A DNA stretch of 64,000 nucleotides from Blastococcus sp. CT_GayMR19 (GTDB lineage: Bacteria > Actinomycetota > Actinomycetes > Mycobacteriales > Geodermatophilaceae): positions 1-64,000 of the forward strand of contig NZ_SPQL01000012.1 in assembly GCF_004570385.1 (NCBI RefSeq). The letters are read 5' to 3'. The notes beneath the pieces were generated by a model. The model saw only the letters and a program-made list of their open reading frames with translations. It ran no database searches and was not told the DNA's origin. A program made the translations under genes and the position numbers. Below, in pieces: positions 1 through 7,991 of the stretch (position 1 is its first letter; every line of letters starts with the position of its first letter).

Positions 1-304
1 CCCCGGTCGCGTACGCCTGCTGCACGGCCGGCAGCTCGTCCAGGACGCGGCCGGCCTCGACCAGCCGCCGGGCGGCACCCTCGGACAGCCGGGTGTGGGT
101 ACGCAGCCAGGAGGCCGTCGACTTCGTTCCGTCGTACTCGACGGCCTGGGTCAGGTCGGCGGTGCGCACCGCGCGGGTGAGCACGGCGGCCAGCCGGTTC
201 TGCGCGGCGACCAGGCTCCGGATCCGGTCCAGCTGCTCACCGGCCGACAGATCGTCGAGGTCCTCGGCGGCCAGGGCGTCCAGCGCCGACAACAGCTCGC
301 TCAC
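1..304 (-). CDS. DUF222/HNH endonuclease-like protein, N-terminal part (runs off left edge)
   Basis: The minus strand reads from a GTG at 302-304 into a helical N-terminus beginning VSELLSALDALAAEDL and continuing through SWLRTHTRLSEGAARRLVEAG. This is the usual start of the DUF222 (13E12-type) domain found in front of an HNH nuclease domain in actinobacteria. A GGGAGG ribosome-binding site lies just upstream (309-314 on the plus strand). About 100 residues are visible; the HNH part, if present, lies outside the window, so nuclease activity cannot be judged. Such genes are multicopy in Geodermatophilaceae and often occur in mobile or repetitive contexts. Confidence 0.75.
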   Translation of the reverse strand, partial: MSELLSALDALAAEDLDDLSAGEQLDRIRSLVAAQNRLAAVLTRAVRTADLTQAVEYDGTKSTASWLRTHTRLSEGAARRLVEAGRVLDELPAVQQAYATG

Positions 305-410
305 AACACCTCCCGACAGTTCGATCAGGTGTTCGAATAGTACCGCCTCCCGCGAGCGCTGGGCCAGACGAATCCCCAGGTCAGCGGCTTGTCCACAGAT
401 GTCGTGGGGC

Positions 411-520
411 CATTGAGCTCGTCGCCGGACGATGGGTGAAGCTCATCGCCGGAGGGCGGGTGACGCTCCTCGTTCGGGGGGTGGGTGACGCTCCTCGTCG
501 GACAGCGGGTGAGAAGTCGC
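411..520. repeat. Imperfect tandem repeat, 24-25 bp period
   Basis: Four GGGTGA boxes start at 434, 458, 483 and 507, spaced 24, 25 and 24 bp. They are embedded in units resembling GGGTGACGCTCCTCG; a degenerate fifth unit precedes them at about 411-433. The array lies between the stop of the DUF2530 gene (527) and the start of the DUF222/HNH gene (304), both on the minus strand, so it occupies the region likely to hold the HNH gene promoter. No protein-coding reading explains it. Confidence 0.6.
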
Positions 521-526
521 CGACCG

Positions 527-772
527 TCAGTCGGATCCGTCGTCCGGCCCTGGACGGCGGCGACGCAGCTGACCCTGCAGATGCATCACCCACAGGCCGA
601 GCGCGGCCAGCGCGATGGCCGCGACGCAGGTCCAGGTCCACATGCGGTCGACGCGGTCGCCGAGCAGCAGCAGGACGACGAGGGCGACCGTCCAGAGCGC
701 CGTCCCGGCCAGCACCACGCGGACGGTGTCCACCTGGAGCGGGGGCGGGGCCTGCTTGGTCGGACCGGGCAC
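527..772 (-). CDS. DUF2530 family small membrane protein
   Basis: This 81-residue protein begins MPGPTKQAPPPLQVDTVRVV. It contains a proline-rich lead, then two hydrophobic segments (about residues 20-40 and 47-66), and ends in a basic/acidic tail RRRRPGPDDGSD. This matches the DUF2530 pattern, whose members are two-helix actinobacterial membrane proteins of unknown function. It is divergently placed from the NCS2 permease gene that starts at 933, a neighbourhood I associate with this family. Function is unknown; identification rests on the PPLxVD motif and the membrane layout. Confidence 0.8.
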   Translation of the reverse strand: MPGPTKQAPPPLQVDTVRVVLAGTALWTVALVVLLLLGDRVDRMWTWTCVAAIALAALGLWVMHLQGQLRRRRPGPDDGSD

Positions 773-932
773 GGGGCCACCCTAGAGGCGGCCCGCTACA
801 TATCGGGTGGGTCACGAGGACACGTGCTGGTGATGATCGTGTGGCACGCTGTCGCCGCTCATAGCCGTCACCGCGGCCGAGCCGGGGCAGTTTCTGTGCA
901 TCCGGCCTGGTCACGAGCCCACCGGAGCCGTC

Positions 933-2501
933 ATGCCTGCCAAGTCCCGCCGCCCCGTCAAGGGCGCCAGCGCTCCCGCCCCGGCCGCAGAGAGCGGGAC
1001 GCCCGCCGACGTGGTGGCGGGGACCGGGACGCTGCCCCGTCGCAGTGACGGCCCGCAGGTGCGGCCGAAGAACGGGCTGGACCGCTACTTCGAGGTGAGC
1101 GCGCGCCGCTCGACGGTCGGCCGCGAGGTCCGCGGCGGGTTCACGACCTTCTTCACGATGGTCTACATCGTGCTGCTGAACCCGATCATCCTGACCAGCA
1201 TCCCGGGCCTGGACGGCACTCTGGGCGCCGACGTCAGCGGCACCGTGCTGCCGTTCCCGGCGATCGCGGCGGTCACCGCCCTGATCGCCGGCGTCATGAC
1301 GATCCTCATGGGCGTCGTCGGCCGCTACCCGTTCGCGGTGGCCGCCGGCCTGGGCATCAACGCGATCGTGGCGGTCTTCGCGGCCACCCAGCTCTCCTGG
1401 CCGGAGATCATGGGCCTCATCGTGCTCGAGGGCCTGCTCATCACGGTCCTGGTGCTCACCGGTTTCCGGCGCGCGGTCTTCGAGGCCATCCCGCCCCAGC
1501 TGAAGACGGCGATCGCGGTCGGCATCGGGTTCTTCCTGACCATCATCGGGCTGGCCGACGCCGGCATCATCCGGCCGGGTATCCCGCTGATCAGCTTCGG
1601 CGTCAACGGTCAGCTCGCCGGCTGGCCGATCCTGACCTTCATCGTCGGCCTGCTGCTGATGAGCGTCCTGGTCGTCCGGAAGGTCCGCGGTGGCCTGCTC
1701 ATCGGGATCGTGGCCACCACGGTCCTCGCCATCATCATCGAGGCGATCGCCGACATCGGGCCGCGGATCTCGAACGGCGAGGAGGTCAACCCGCGCGGCT
1801 GGGCGCTGCAGGTCCCGGCACTGCCCGAGGACGTCGTCAGCACCCCCGACCTCTCGCTGCTCGGGAACGTCTCCCTCTTCGGCGGCTTCGAGCGGATCGG
1901 CGTCCTCGCCGCCGTGCTCATCGTGTTCTCGCTGATGATCGCCGACTTCTTCGACACCGTCGGCACGGTCACCGCCGTCGGTGCGGAGGGCAACCTGCTC
2001 GACAAGGACCGCAACCTGCCCAGGTCGCAGCCGGTGCTGCTGGTCGACTCGCTGGCCGCCGCGGCCGGTGGTGCCGGCAGCGTCTCTTCGAACACGACCT
2101 ACATCGAGAGCGCGTCCGGGGTGGCGGACGGCGCCCGGACCGGCCTGGCCAGCGTCGTCACCGGCGTCCTGTTCCTGGTCACCATGTTCCTGAGCCCGCT
2201 GGTGCTGGTCGTGCCGTCGGAGGCCGCGGCCCCGGCGCTCGTGATCGTCGGCGCGCTGATGATCTCGCAGATCCGGCACCTGGCCTGGGACGACCTGTCG
2301 CTGGTCATCCCGGCCTTCCTCGCGATCGCCCTGATGCCGTTCACCTACTCGATCACCAACGGCATCGGCGCCGGCGTCATCAGCTTCGTGCTGCTCCGGC
2401 TGGCGGTCGGCCGGCGCGGCGACATCCACCCGCTGATGTGGGTCATCAGCGTGCTGTTCCTCATCTACTTCGCGCTGGAGCCGCTGCAGCAGCTGCTCTG
2501 A
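933..2501 (+). CDS. NCS2 family nucleobase permease (AzgA/PbuG-like)
   Basis: This 522-residue polytopic membrane protein probably imports purine bases (hypoxanthine, guanine or adenine) with protons. After a hydrophilic N-terminus of about 65 residues come RYFEVSARRSTVGREVRGG and FTTFFTMVYIVLLNP, the signature opening of the AzgA-type NCS2 group. FDTVGTVTAVG and AAAGGAGSVSSNTTYIESASGVADGART correspond to the conserved substrate-binding TM8-TM10 region. About 12-14 membrane segments are predicted by eye. The ATG at 933 is the first start in a clean frame and leaves a typical cytoplasmic tail. The exact base transported cannot be told from sequence. Confidence 0.92.
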   Translation: MPAKSRRPVKGASAPAPAAESGTPADVVAGTGTLPRRSDGPQVRPKNGLDRYFEVSARRSTVGREVRGGFTTFFTMVYIVLLNPIILTSIPGLDGTLGADVSGTVLPFPAIAAVTALIAGVMTILMGVVGRYPFAVAAGLGINAIVAVFAATQLSWPEIMGLIVLEGLLITVLVLTGFRRAVFEAIPPQLKTAIAVGIGFFLTIIGLADAGIIRPGIPLISFGVNGQLAGWPILTFIVGLLLMSVLVVRKVRGGLLIGIVATTVLAIIIEAIADIGPRISNGEEVNPRGWALQVPALPEDVVSTPDLSLLGNVSLFGGFERIGVLAAVLIVFSLMIADFFDTVGTVTAVGAEGNLLDKDRNLPRSQPVLLVDSLAAAAGGAGSVSSNTTYIESASGVADGARTGLASVVTGVLFLVTMFLSPLVLVVPSEAAAPALVIVGALMISQIRHLAWDDLSLVIPAFLAIALMPFTYSITNGIGAGVISFVLLRLAVGRRGDIHPLMWVISVLFLIYFALEPLQQLL

Positions 2502-2529
2502 AATCCTGCGCACGGCTAACCATCGGGGC

Positions 2530-2541
2530 TAGGCTGGCCCC
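2530..2541 (+). promoter_or_regulatory. Leaderless-type promoter -10 box for the MarR gene
   Basis: TAGGCT at 2530-2535 is followed by exactly six bases and then the GTG start at 2542. TANNNT-N6-start is the arrangement expected of leaderless actinobacterial mRNAs, where transcription begins at the start codon. There is no ribosome-binding site. The box sits in the loop of a short palindrome (CGGGGC at 2524-2529 and GCCCCG at 2537-2542), which might also be an operator for the MarR product. Confidence 0.6.
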
Positions 2542-2976
2542 GTGAGCCGGACGACGCTGGACACCGCGGCGCTGGCGCACGACCTCCGACTGGCGGTCAT
2601 GCGCTTCTCCCGGCGCCTGCGCAACCAGCGCGTGGACACCTCCGTCACGCTCACGCACCTGGCGGCGCTGTCCACGCTCAAGCGGCACGGCCCGATGAGC
2701 CCGGGGGAGCTGGCCGCCCACGAGCGGGTCCAGCCGCCGTCGATGACGCGGGTGGTGGTCGCGCTCGAGGGCATGGGGATGGTCACCCGCACGGCGCACC
2801 CCACCGACGGGCGGCAGGTCATCATCGGGCTGACCGCCGCCGCCGAGGACCTGCTCGCCGCCGAGGCCCGCGCGCGCGAGGCCTGGCTCAGCAGCCGGCT
2901 GCAGCAGCTGTCGGCCGACGACCGGGCCACGCTGCGCGAGGCCGCGGCGATCATGGACAAGCTGGCCAGTGAGTGA
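2542..2976 (+). CDS. MarR family transcriptional regulator
   Basis: This 144-residue protein has the MarR winged-helix layout. The recognition region GPMSPGELAAHERVQPPSMTR spans about residues 52-72 and is followed by the wing RTAHPTDGRQVIIGLT. N- and C-terminal helices would form the dimer interface. Its stop overlaps the start of the MFS gene by four bases (GTGA), so the pair is an operon. The usual inference is that it represses this exporter in response to a ligand, and it may also control itself through the palindrome around its start. Confidence 0.9.
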   Translation: MSRTTLDTAALAHDLRLAVMRFSRRLRNQRVDTSVTLTHLAALSTLKRHGPMSPGELAAHERVQPPSMTRVVVALEGMGMVTRTAHPTDGRQVIIGLTAAAEDLLAAEARAREAWLSSRLQQLSADDRATLREAAAIMDKLASE

Positions 2977-4418
2977 GCTCGCCGAGCACCGAGCCTGACA
3001 GCCGGCCTGCCGGCGCCCCGGCGCCGGGTCGTGGTCCCGAGTCCCCGCCTGCCCCCGAGCCGGACCAGGGGAAGGGGATGTTCCGCGCCCTGCGGGTGCG
3101 CAACTTCCGCCGCTTCGCCTCGGCCAACCTGGTCAGCAACACCGGCACCTGGATGCAGCGCATCGGCCAGGACTGGCTGGTGCTGCAGCTCTCCGACGAC
3201 AGCGGCGTCGCCCTCGGGCTGATCACCGCCCTCCAGTTCGGCCCCTCCCTGCTGCTGAGCATGTACGGCGGTGTCCTGGCCGACCGCTACGCCAAGCGCC
3301 GCATGCTGCTCGTCACCCAGTCGCTGATGGGACTGCTCGCCCTCGCGCTCGGGATCCTCGTGGCGACCGACGTCGTCGAGCTGTGGCACGTCTTCCTGCT
3401 CGCCGGCGGGCTGGGCGCCGTCGCGGCCATCGACGCCCCGGTGCGGCAGGCGTTCGTCTCGGAGATGGTCGGTCCCGCCCTGCTGGCCAACGCCGTCGGG
3501 CTCAACTCCACGATCTTCAACGGCGCCCGGCTGGTGGGCCCGGCGATCGCCGGGCTGCTCATCGGCGCGTCCGGGGGCAACACCGCCCCGGCCTTCTTCG
3601 TCAACGCGGCCAGCTTCGCCTTCACCATCGGGGCGCTGGCGGGGCTGCGCACCGACGAGCTGCGGCCGAGCCCTCCGGTGGCCCGGGCTGCCGGCCAGCT
3701 GCGGGCCGGACTCGCCTACACCTGGGCGCATCCGGACCTGATGCTCGCCATGGTGCTCGCGTTCGTCCTCGGGACCTTCGGGTTCAACTACCAGGTCACC
3801 ATCGCGTTGATGGCCCGCGAGGTCTTCGATCTGGGTGCCGAGGCGTTCGGGTTGCTCTCCACGTGCTTCGCCCTCGGCTCCCTGAGCGGGGCCTTGCTGT
3901 CCACCCGGCGCAGCGTCCGGCCCCGGCAGGTGTTCCTGGTCCTCTCGGCCGTGGTGTTCGGGCTGTTCACCATTGCCGCCGGGCTGATGACGGGGTTCGT
4001 CCCGTTCGCCGCGATGCTGGTGCCGACCGGAGCCGCGGCCCTGGTGTTCAGCGTGGCCAACAACAGCTTCGTGCAGCTCGGCGTGGACCCCCAGATGCGC
4101 GGCCGCGTCATGGCGCTCTACTTCATGTGCTTCCTGGGGGGCACCCCGGTCGGGGCGCCGCTGATCGGCTTCGTGTCCGAGCGCTTCGGTGCGCCATGGG
4201 GGCTGATCCTGGGCGGGGCGGTGTGCGTCCTCGCCGGGATCGGCGCCGCGATCTACCTGAGCCGCGGGCGCCGGGTGCGCCTGGAGGCGGGGCTGGCGCC
4301 GCCGCGCATGCGGCTGCGGATCAGCGACCGGCGGCCCGTGGTCGCCGGCCCCGGATTGCGGGCGGCCGAGGAAGCCGTCGCCGAGCGCGCCCCGGGCCGG
4401 CCGACGCTTCCGGAGTGA
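2973..4418 (+). CDS. MFS transporter, MarR-linked drug exporter type
   Basis: This 481-residue major facilitator protein has a Pro-rich cytoplasmic lead of about 35 residues, then FRALRVRNFRRFASANLVSNTGTWMQRIGQDWLV, the start typical of the EntS/TetA-like MFS_3 group. The loop 2-3 motif appears as GGVLADRYAKRRML, and about 12 hydrophobic segments follow. The C-terminus of about 50 residues is basic and cytoplasmic. It is translationally coupled to the MarR gene. Substrate is unknown; export of a small hydrophobic compound is the likely role. Confidence 0.9.
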   Translation: MSSPSTEPDSRPAGAPAPGRGPESPPAPEPDQGKGMFRALRVRNFRRFASANLVSNTGTWMQRIGQDWLVLQLSDDSGVALGLITALQFGPSLLLSMYGGVLADRYAKRRMLLVTQSLMGLLALALGILVATDVVELWHVFLLAGGLGAVAAIDAPVRQAFVSEMVGPALLANAVGLNSTIFNGARLVGPAIAGLLIGASGGNTAPAFFVNAASFAFTIGALAGLRTDELRPSPPVARAAGQLRAGLAYTWAHPDLMLAMVLAFVLGTFGFNYQVTIALMAREVFDLGAEAFGLLSTCFALGSLSGALLSTRRSVRPRQVFLVLSAVVFGLFTIAAGLMTGFVPFAAMLVPTGAAALVFSVANNSFVQLGVDPQMRGRVMALYFMCFLGGTPVGAPLIGFVSERFGAPWGLILGGAVCVLAGIGAAIYLSRGRRVRLEAGLAPPRMRLRISDRRPVVAGPGLRAAEEAVAERAPGRPTLPE

Positions 4419-4528
4419 CCGTGGGCCCGCGGTAGGAGACGGCGGATCCCGGGCGGATCGTGGTCCCGCCGGGCCTCCGATCGCGGTACCTTCGGGCGAT
4501 CCTGTGGTAGGGGATCCGGGGAGGCGCC

Positions 4529-4924
4529 ATGGCCGCGATCGTCGGTCAGTTCCTGCTGGTGTCGTGCCTGATCCTGGCCCCGGTCGCCCTCCTGTCGTTG
4601 CTCGACCGCATGGCGACCGGCCGTGCCGCGCCTTGGCGCCGCCCGCGCGCGCAGAAGGCGCCCGAGCCGGTGCGGCGTCCCATCCAGGTCGTGGCCGCCG
4701 ATCTGCGCCGGCTCTCCCGGCAGCTCGCGCTCGTCCCGGCCGGCGCACCGCTGGTCCGGTGGAAGGCGCTCTGGGCGGCCTACGACGACGTGCTCGTCGA
4801 GGCCGCGGCGCAGCTGGGAGTCCCGCACGACCTGACCGGCACGCCGGAAGGGTTCGCGCGCGATTTCGAGCGCCTGCGCCTGCTGGCCGCCCTGGAGGGG
4901 GCCGGGCTGGCGGTGCACGACTGA
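4529..4924 (+). CDS. Small membrane-anchored protein of unknown function
   Basis: This 131-residue protein has one N-terminal transmembrane segment (about residues 5-27, VGQFLLVSCLILAPVALLSL) followed by a basic linker and a helical soluble domain with VVAADLRRLSRQLALVPAG and RWKALWAAYDDVLVEAAAQLGV. A GGGGAGG ribosome-binding site precedes the ATG at 4529. I do not recognise a named family, but the WxAYDDVLxEAAxxLG pattern looks like a conserved actinobacterial cytosolic domain. It overlaps the start of thpR by four bases, so the two are probably co-translated. Confidence 0.75.
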   Translation: MAAIVGQFLLVSCLILAPVALLSLLDRMATGRAAPWRRPRAQKAPEPVRRPIQVVAADLRRLSRQLALVPAGAPLVRWKALWAAYDDVLVEAAAQLGVPHDLTGTPEGFARDFERLRLLAALEGAGLAVHD

Positions 4925-5490
4925 CGTCGACCGGACCGCGGGTCTTCTTCGCCGTCGATCCGCCGGAGGAGGCGCGCGCCGACCTCTCCCGCGCGCTGGA
5001 ACCCCTCCGCGGCGCCGCGGGTGAGCCGCGCTGGATCCCGCCCGAGCGCTGGCATCTCACCCTGCTCTTCCTCGGCACGGTGCCGGCCGACCGGCTGCCG
5101 CTCCTGGTGCGGGCGGCCGCGCCTGCAGTGACCGCCGCGCCGCCACTCACCCTGCGCCTGGCCGGGGGCGGCCGGTTCGGGACGTCGCGCCGTCCCCAGG
5201 TGCTGTGGGCCGGCCTGGACGGCGACGTCCGCGCGCTGGCCGACGTCGCGCGGCGGCTGGCCGCCGCGGCCCGGGCGCTCGGCCTGCCCGTCGAGGACCG
5301 GCCGTTCCGGGCGCACCTCACCGTCGGCCGCTGGCGGCCCCGGCAGCCGGCGGACGCCGGTCTGGCCGCGCTGCTGACGGACTACCGCGGGCCGGAGTGG
5401 CCGGTTCCCGAAGTGCGGCTGCTGGAGAGCCACCTCGGCCCGAGGCCCAGCTACGAGCCGTTCGAAACCTGGAACGTGGGGTCGAGTTGA
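4921..5490 (+). CDS. thpR: RNA 2',3'-cyclic phosphodiesterase (2H phosphoesterase)
   Basis: This 2H-family enzyme hydrolyses 2',3'-cyclic phosphate ends of RNA. Two catalytic HxT motifs are present: HLTLLFLG near residue 45 and HLTVGR near residue 125. The N-terminus TSTGPRVFFAVDPPEEARADL is typical of ThpR/LigT, as is a length of about 189 residues. No ATG, GTG or TTG occurs in this frame for well over 100 bases upstream, nor near the N-terminus downstream. The only sensible start is CTG at 4921, overlapping the TGA of the previous gene (CTGA). The protein call is strong; the start is inferred. Confidence 0.85.
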   Translation: MTSTGPRVFFAVDPPEEARADLSRALEPLRGAAGEPRWIPPERWHLTLLFLGTVPADRLPLLVRAAAPAVTAAPPLTLRLAGGGRFGTSRRPQVLWAGLDGDVRALADVARRLAAAARALGLPVEDRPFRAHLTVGRWRPRQPADAGLAALLTDYRGPEWPVPEVRLLESHLGPRPSYEPFETWNVGSS

Positions 5491-5548
5491 TCATCGGCAC
5501 ATGGCTGGGCCTGGCGGCGTGCCGACCAGCCATTCGCCGATGATCAAC
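5486..5548. terminator. Long inverted repeat, probable bidirectional terminator
   Basis: Arms at 5486-5508 and 5526-5548 are 23 bases each and complementary apart from two adjacent mismatches, with a 17-base loop. The left arm overlaps the thpR stop codon and the right arm lies 13 bases before the stop of the convergent aldo/keto reductase gene. A bidirectional terminator is the simplest reading. There is no clear U-tract, as is common in these genomes. Confidence 0.7.
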
Positions 5549-5561
5549 GCGACGAGAGCAG

Positions 5562-6530
5562 CTACCAGGCGTACTCCATGGGGGCCGGCTTGTAGCCGGG
5601 GAAGATCTCGTCGAGGCGGGCGAGGGCGGCGTCGTCCAGCGTCACGCCCAGCGCCGTCATGGATCCCTCGAACTGCTCCATGGTGCGCGGCCCGACGATC
5701 GGCGCGGTGACGGCCGGCTGGTGCAGGAGCCACGCCAGGCCGACGTCCGCGGGTGCCTGCCCCATCTCCCGGCAGAAGGCCTCGTACGCCTCCAGTTCGG
5801 GGCGGTGCTTCTCCACCCGTTTCTGGTTGCGCTCCTCGTTGCGGCGGGTGCCCTCGTTCTTCTCCAGCACGCCGGCCAGCAGGCCGCCGGCCAGCGGGCT
5901 CCACGGGATCACGCCGATGCCGTAGTGCTGCGCGGCCGGGAGCACCTCGAGCTCGACGTGCCGGGTCAGCAGGTTGTAGTGCGACTGCTCGCTGACCAGG
6001 CCCAGGAAGTGCCGCCGGGCCGCCGCCTCGTTGGCGGCCGCGAGCTGCCAGGCGGCGTGGTTCGACGAACCGACGTAGAGCACCTTGCCCTGCGCGACCA
6101 GCGTCTCGCAGGCCTGCCAGATCTCGTCCCACGGCGTGCGCAGGTCGACGTGGTGGAACTGGTAGAGGTCGATCCAGTCGGTCTGCAGCCGGCGCAGCGA
6201 CGCCTCGCACGCGCGGACGACGTTGCGGGCGGAGAGGAAGGTGTCGTTCGGCCAGTCCGACATGCCGCCGTAGACCTTGGTCGCCAGCACGGTCTTCTCC
6301 CGGCGCTCGCCGCCCTGGGCGAACCAGGTGCCGAGCACCTCCTCGGTGCGGCCCTTGCCGACGTCGAAGCCGTAGACGTTGGCGGTGTCGAAGAAGTTGA
6401 TGCCCTCGGTGTGCGCCCGGTCCAGAATCGCGTGCGAGTCGGCCTCCTCGGTCTTCCAGCCGAAGTTCATCGTGCCGAGGCAGAGGCGGGAGACGGACAG
6501 GCCGCTGCGGCCGAGGTGCGTGTACTCCAT
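5562..6530 (-). CDS. Aldo/keto reductase
   Basis: This 322-residue (beta/alpha)8 oxidoreductase uses NADPH to reduce aldehydes or ketones. It starts MEYTHLGRSGLSVSRLCLGTMNFG. The catalytic Asp/Tyr/Lys/His set is visible as FFDTANVYG (Asp, Tyr), VLATKVYGG (Lys) and YQFHHVD (His). The cofactor-binding end is TAPIVGPRTMEQFEGSM. The sequence resembles the YajO/YhdN (AKR11/12-like) subgroup. It is head to head with the thioesterase gene, with only 28 bases between the chosen starts, so the promoters must overlap or extend into coding sequence. Physiological substrate is unknown. Confidence 0.9.
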   Translation of the reverse strand: MEYTHLGRSGLSVSRLCLGTMNFGWKTEEADSHAILDRAHTEGINFFDTANVYGFDVGKGRTEEVLGTWFAQGGERREKTVLATKVYGGMSDWPNDTFLSARNVVRACEASLRRLQTDWIDLYQFHHVDLRTPWDEIWQACETLVAQGKVLYVGSSNHAAWQLAAANEAAARRHFLGLVSEQSHYNLLTRHVELEVLPAAQHYGIGVIPWSPLAGGLLAGVLEKNEGTRRNEERNQKRVEKHRPELEAYEAFCREMGQAPADVGLAWLLHQPAVTAPIVGPRTMEQFEGSMTALGVTLDDAALARLDEIFPGYKPAPMEYAW

Positions 6531-6558
6531 GGGAAACCACCCTGGCACCCTGATCTCC

Positions 6559-7380
6559 GTGCCGCAGAACGGTGAGCTCTCCGCCTTCGACGCCGCGACC
6601 GCCGTCCGCAGGACCGAGGGCGGTGGGCTGATCGCCGACCTCGATCCCGGGTGGGACGTCGGCGGCGGCGTCCTCAACGGCGGCTACCTGCTCGCGGTCG
6701 CGGCCCGGGCGGCGGTCCTGGAGAGCCCGCACCCGCATCCGGTCGCGCTGGCGGCCAGCTATCTGCGGGCCACGGGCGCGGGCCCTGCCACGCTGCTGGT
6801 CACCCCGGGCTCAGCCGGTCGCACCCTCGCGCACGCGCACGTGGTCCTGTCCGACGCGGGTGGCCCGTGCCTGTCGGTCCAGACGACGACGGCTGCGCTC
6901 GGCTCCGGGGAGGTGGCGTGGTCCACCCCGCCGCCGGGGATCGCGCCGGTCGAGGAGTGTCTCTCCGCCGCGGAACAGGCCGCGGGGCAGGTGGACATGC
7001 CCGACGTGGGCATCCGCCATCGGGTGGAGACCCGGCTGGATCCGGCGACCGCCGGCTGGGTGACCGGCCGGCCGTCCGGCGAGCCGGTGATGCGCGCCTG
7101 GGTGCGCTTCGCGGACGGCCGGGACCCCGATCCGCTCGGCCTGATCACCTTCGCCGACGCGCTGCCCCCCACGCTCTGGTCGATGGGGCGGATGGGCTGG
7201 GCACCCACGGTGCAGTTGCAGGTGCTGCTGCGCGCCCTGCCGGCGCCGGGGTGGTGCCTGGCCGAGGCGCGGGCCGGCGAGGTGGCCGACGGCTGGCTCG
7301 ACGAGGACTACCGGATCTGGGACTCCACCGGCCGACTGGTCGCGCAGAGCCGCCAGCTCGCCCGAGCTCCGAGGGGCTAG
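6559..7380 (+). CDS. Acyl-CoA thioesterase-like protein (double hotdog)
   Basis: This protein of about 273 residues resembles the TesB-like thioesterase superfamily (4HBT_3 type). It opens with FDAATAVRRTEGGG and DLDPGWDVGGGVLNGGYLLAVAARAA, the N-terminal hotdog with its conserved NGGY. A second hotdog follows with PTVQLQVLLRALPAPGWCLAE and DEDYRIWDSTGRLVAQSRQLA. It probably hydrolyses an acyl-CoA. The GTG at 6559 keeps it clear of the divergent reductase; an in-frame ATG at 6529 is an alternative that would overlap that gene. Its TAG stop overlaps the stop of the convergent TetR gene by three bases. Confidence 0.85.
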   Translation: MPQNGELSAFDAATAVRRTEGGGLIADLDPGWDVGGGVLNGGYLLAVAARAAVLESPHPHPVALAASYLRATGAGPATLLVTPGSAGRTLAHAHVVLSDAGGPCLSVQTTTAALGSGEVAWSTPPPGIAPVEECLSAAEQAAGQVDMPDVGIRHRVETRLDPATAGWVTGRPSGEPVMRAWVRFADGRDPDPLGLITFADALPPTLWSMGRMGWAPTVQLQVLLRALPAPGWCLAEARAGEVADGWLDEDYRIWDSTGRLVAQSRQLARAPRG

Positions 7381-7991
7381 TGCGGCAGCTCGATGGTGCC
7401 GGTGAGGTAGCGCTGCACGGTCGGGCCGATCGCCGCGACGATCGAGTCGTGCGAGGCCGAGGCGAGCGGCTCCAGCTCCAGCACGTACCGCGTCATGACC
7501 AGACCGATGAGCTGGGAGGCGACGAGAGACGCGCGCGCGGCGCGTACGTCCGGGTCGTAGCCGAGCGTGCTGACCACCTTCCGCAGCACCCGGGAGACGA
7601 GGAACTCACGCAGCAGCTTCGCCGTCCATTCGTTGCTCACCGCCGACCGGATGAGCGCCAGACCGGCGGGCCGGGCCGGGCCGTCCCAGACGTGCAGCAG
7701 CATCCGCACGACCGCCGCCCCGAGCTGGTCACGCGGCGCGGCCAGGACGGTGGGCAGCAGATCCGCCGGATCGGCCGGTGCCTCGACGGCGGCCAGGAAG
7801 AGCTTGTCCTTGTTGCCGAAGTAGTGGTGCACCAGCGCCGGGTCGACGCCGGCCGCCGTCGCGATGCCCCGGATGGTGGCGCCGTCGAACCCGCGCTCGG
7901 CGAAGGCGGTGCGCGCTGCCGCGAGCACCGCCTCCCGGGTGTCCGGGTTGCCGGGGCGCCGGCCGGTCGGCCGGCCCTGGGGTGCGCTCAG
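7377..7991 (-). CDS. TetR family regulator of the adjacent ABC exporter
   Basis: This repressor of about 204 residues has the N-terminal helix-turn-helix TREAVLAAARTAFAERGFDGATIRGIATAAGVDPALVHHYFGNKDKLF, very typical of TetR, and a helical ligand-binding C-terminal domain. It is the last gene of a minus-strand operon (ATPase, permease, regulator). The start is uncertain. CTG at 7989-7991, overlapping the permease stop as CTGA, gives the usual short lead (SAPQGRPTGRRPGNPDTRE); otherwise an in-frame GTG some 28 codons upstream, inside the permease gene, would be used. It probably represses the operon through the palindrome near 9540. Confidence 0.88.
   Translation of the reverse strand: MSAPQGRPTGRRPGNPDTREAVLAAARTAFAERGFDGATIRGIATAAGVDPALVHHYFGNKDKLFLAAVEAPADPADLLPTVLAAPRDQLGAAVVRMLLHVWDGPARPAGLALIRSAVSNEWTAKLLREFLVSRVLRKVVSTLGYDPDVRAARASLVASQLIGLVMTRYVLELEPLASASHDSIVAAIGPTVQRYLTGTIELPH

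Noticed and set aside
381-2513. 710-residue minus-strand reading frame opposite the NCS2 permease
   Set aside because: Its composition is Asp/Arg/Gln-rich low complexity, as expected for the antisense of a GC-rich gene. The permease on the plus strand has full family motifs.
2529-5321. 930-residue minus-strand reading frame across MarR, MFS and thpR
   Set aside because: It is antisense to three recognisable genes and lacks any domain; high GC removes stop codons from the shadow frame.
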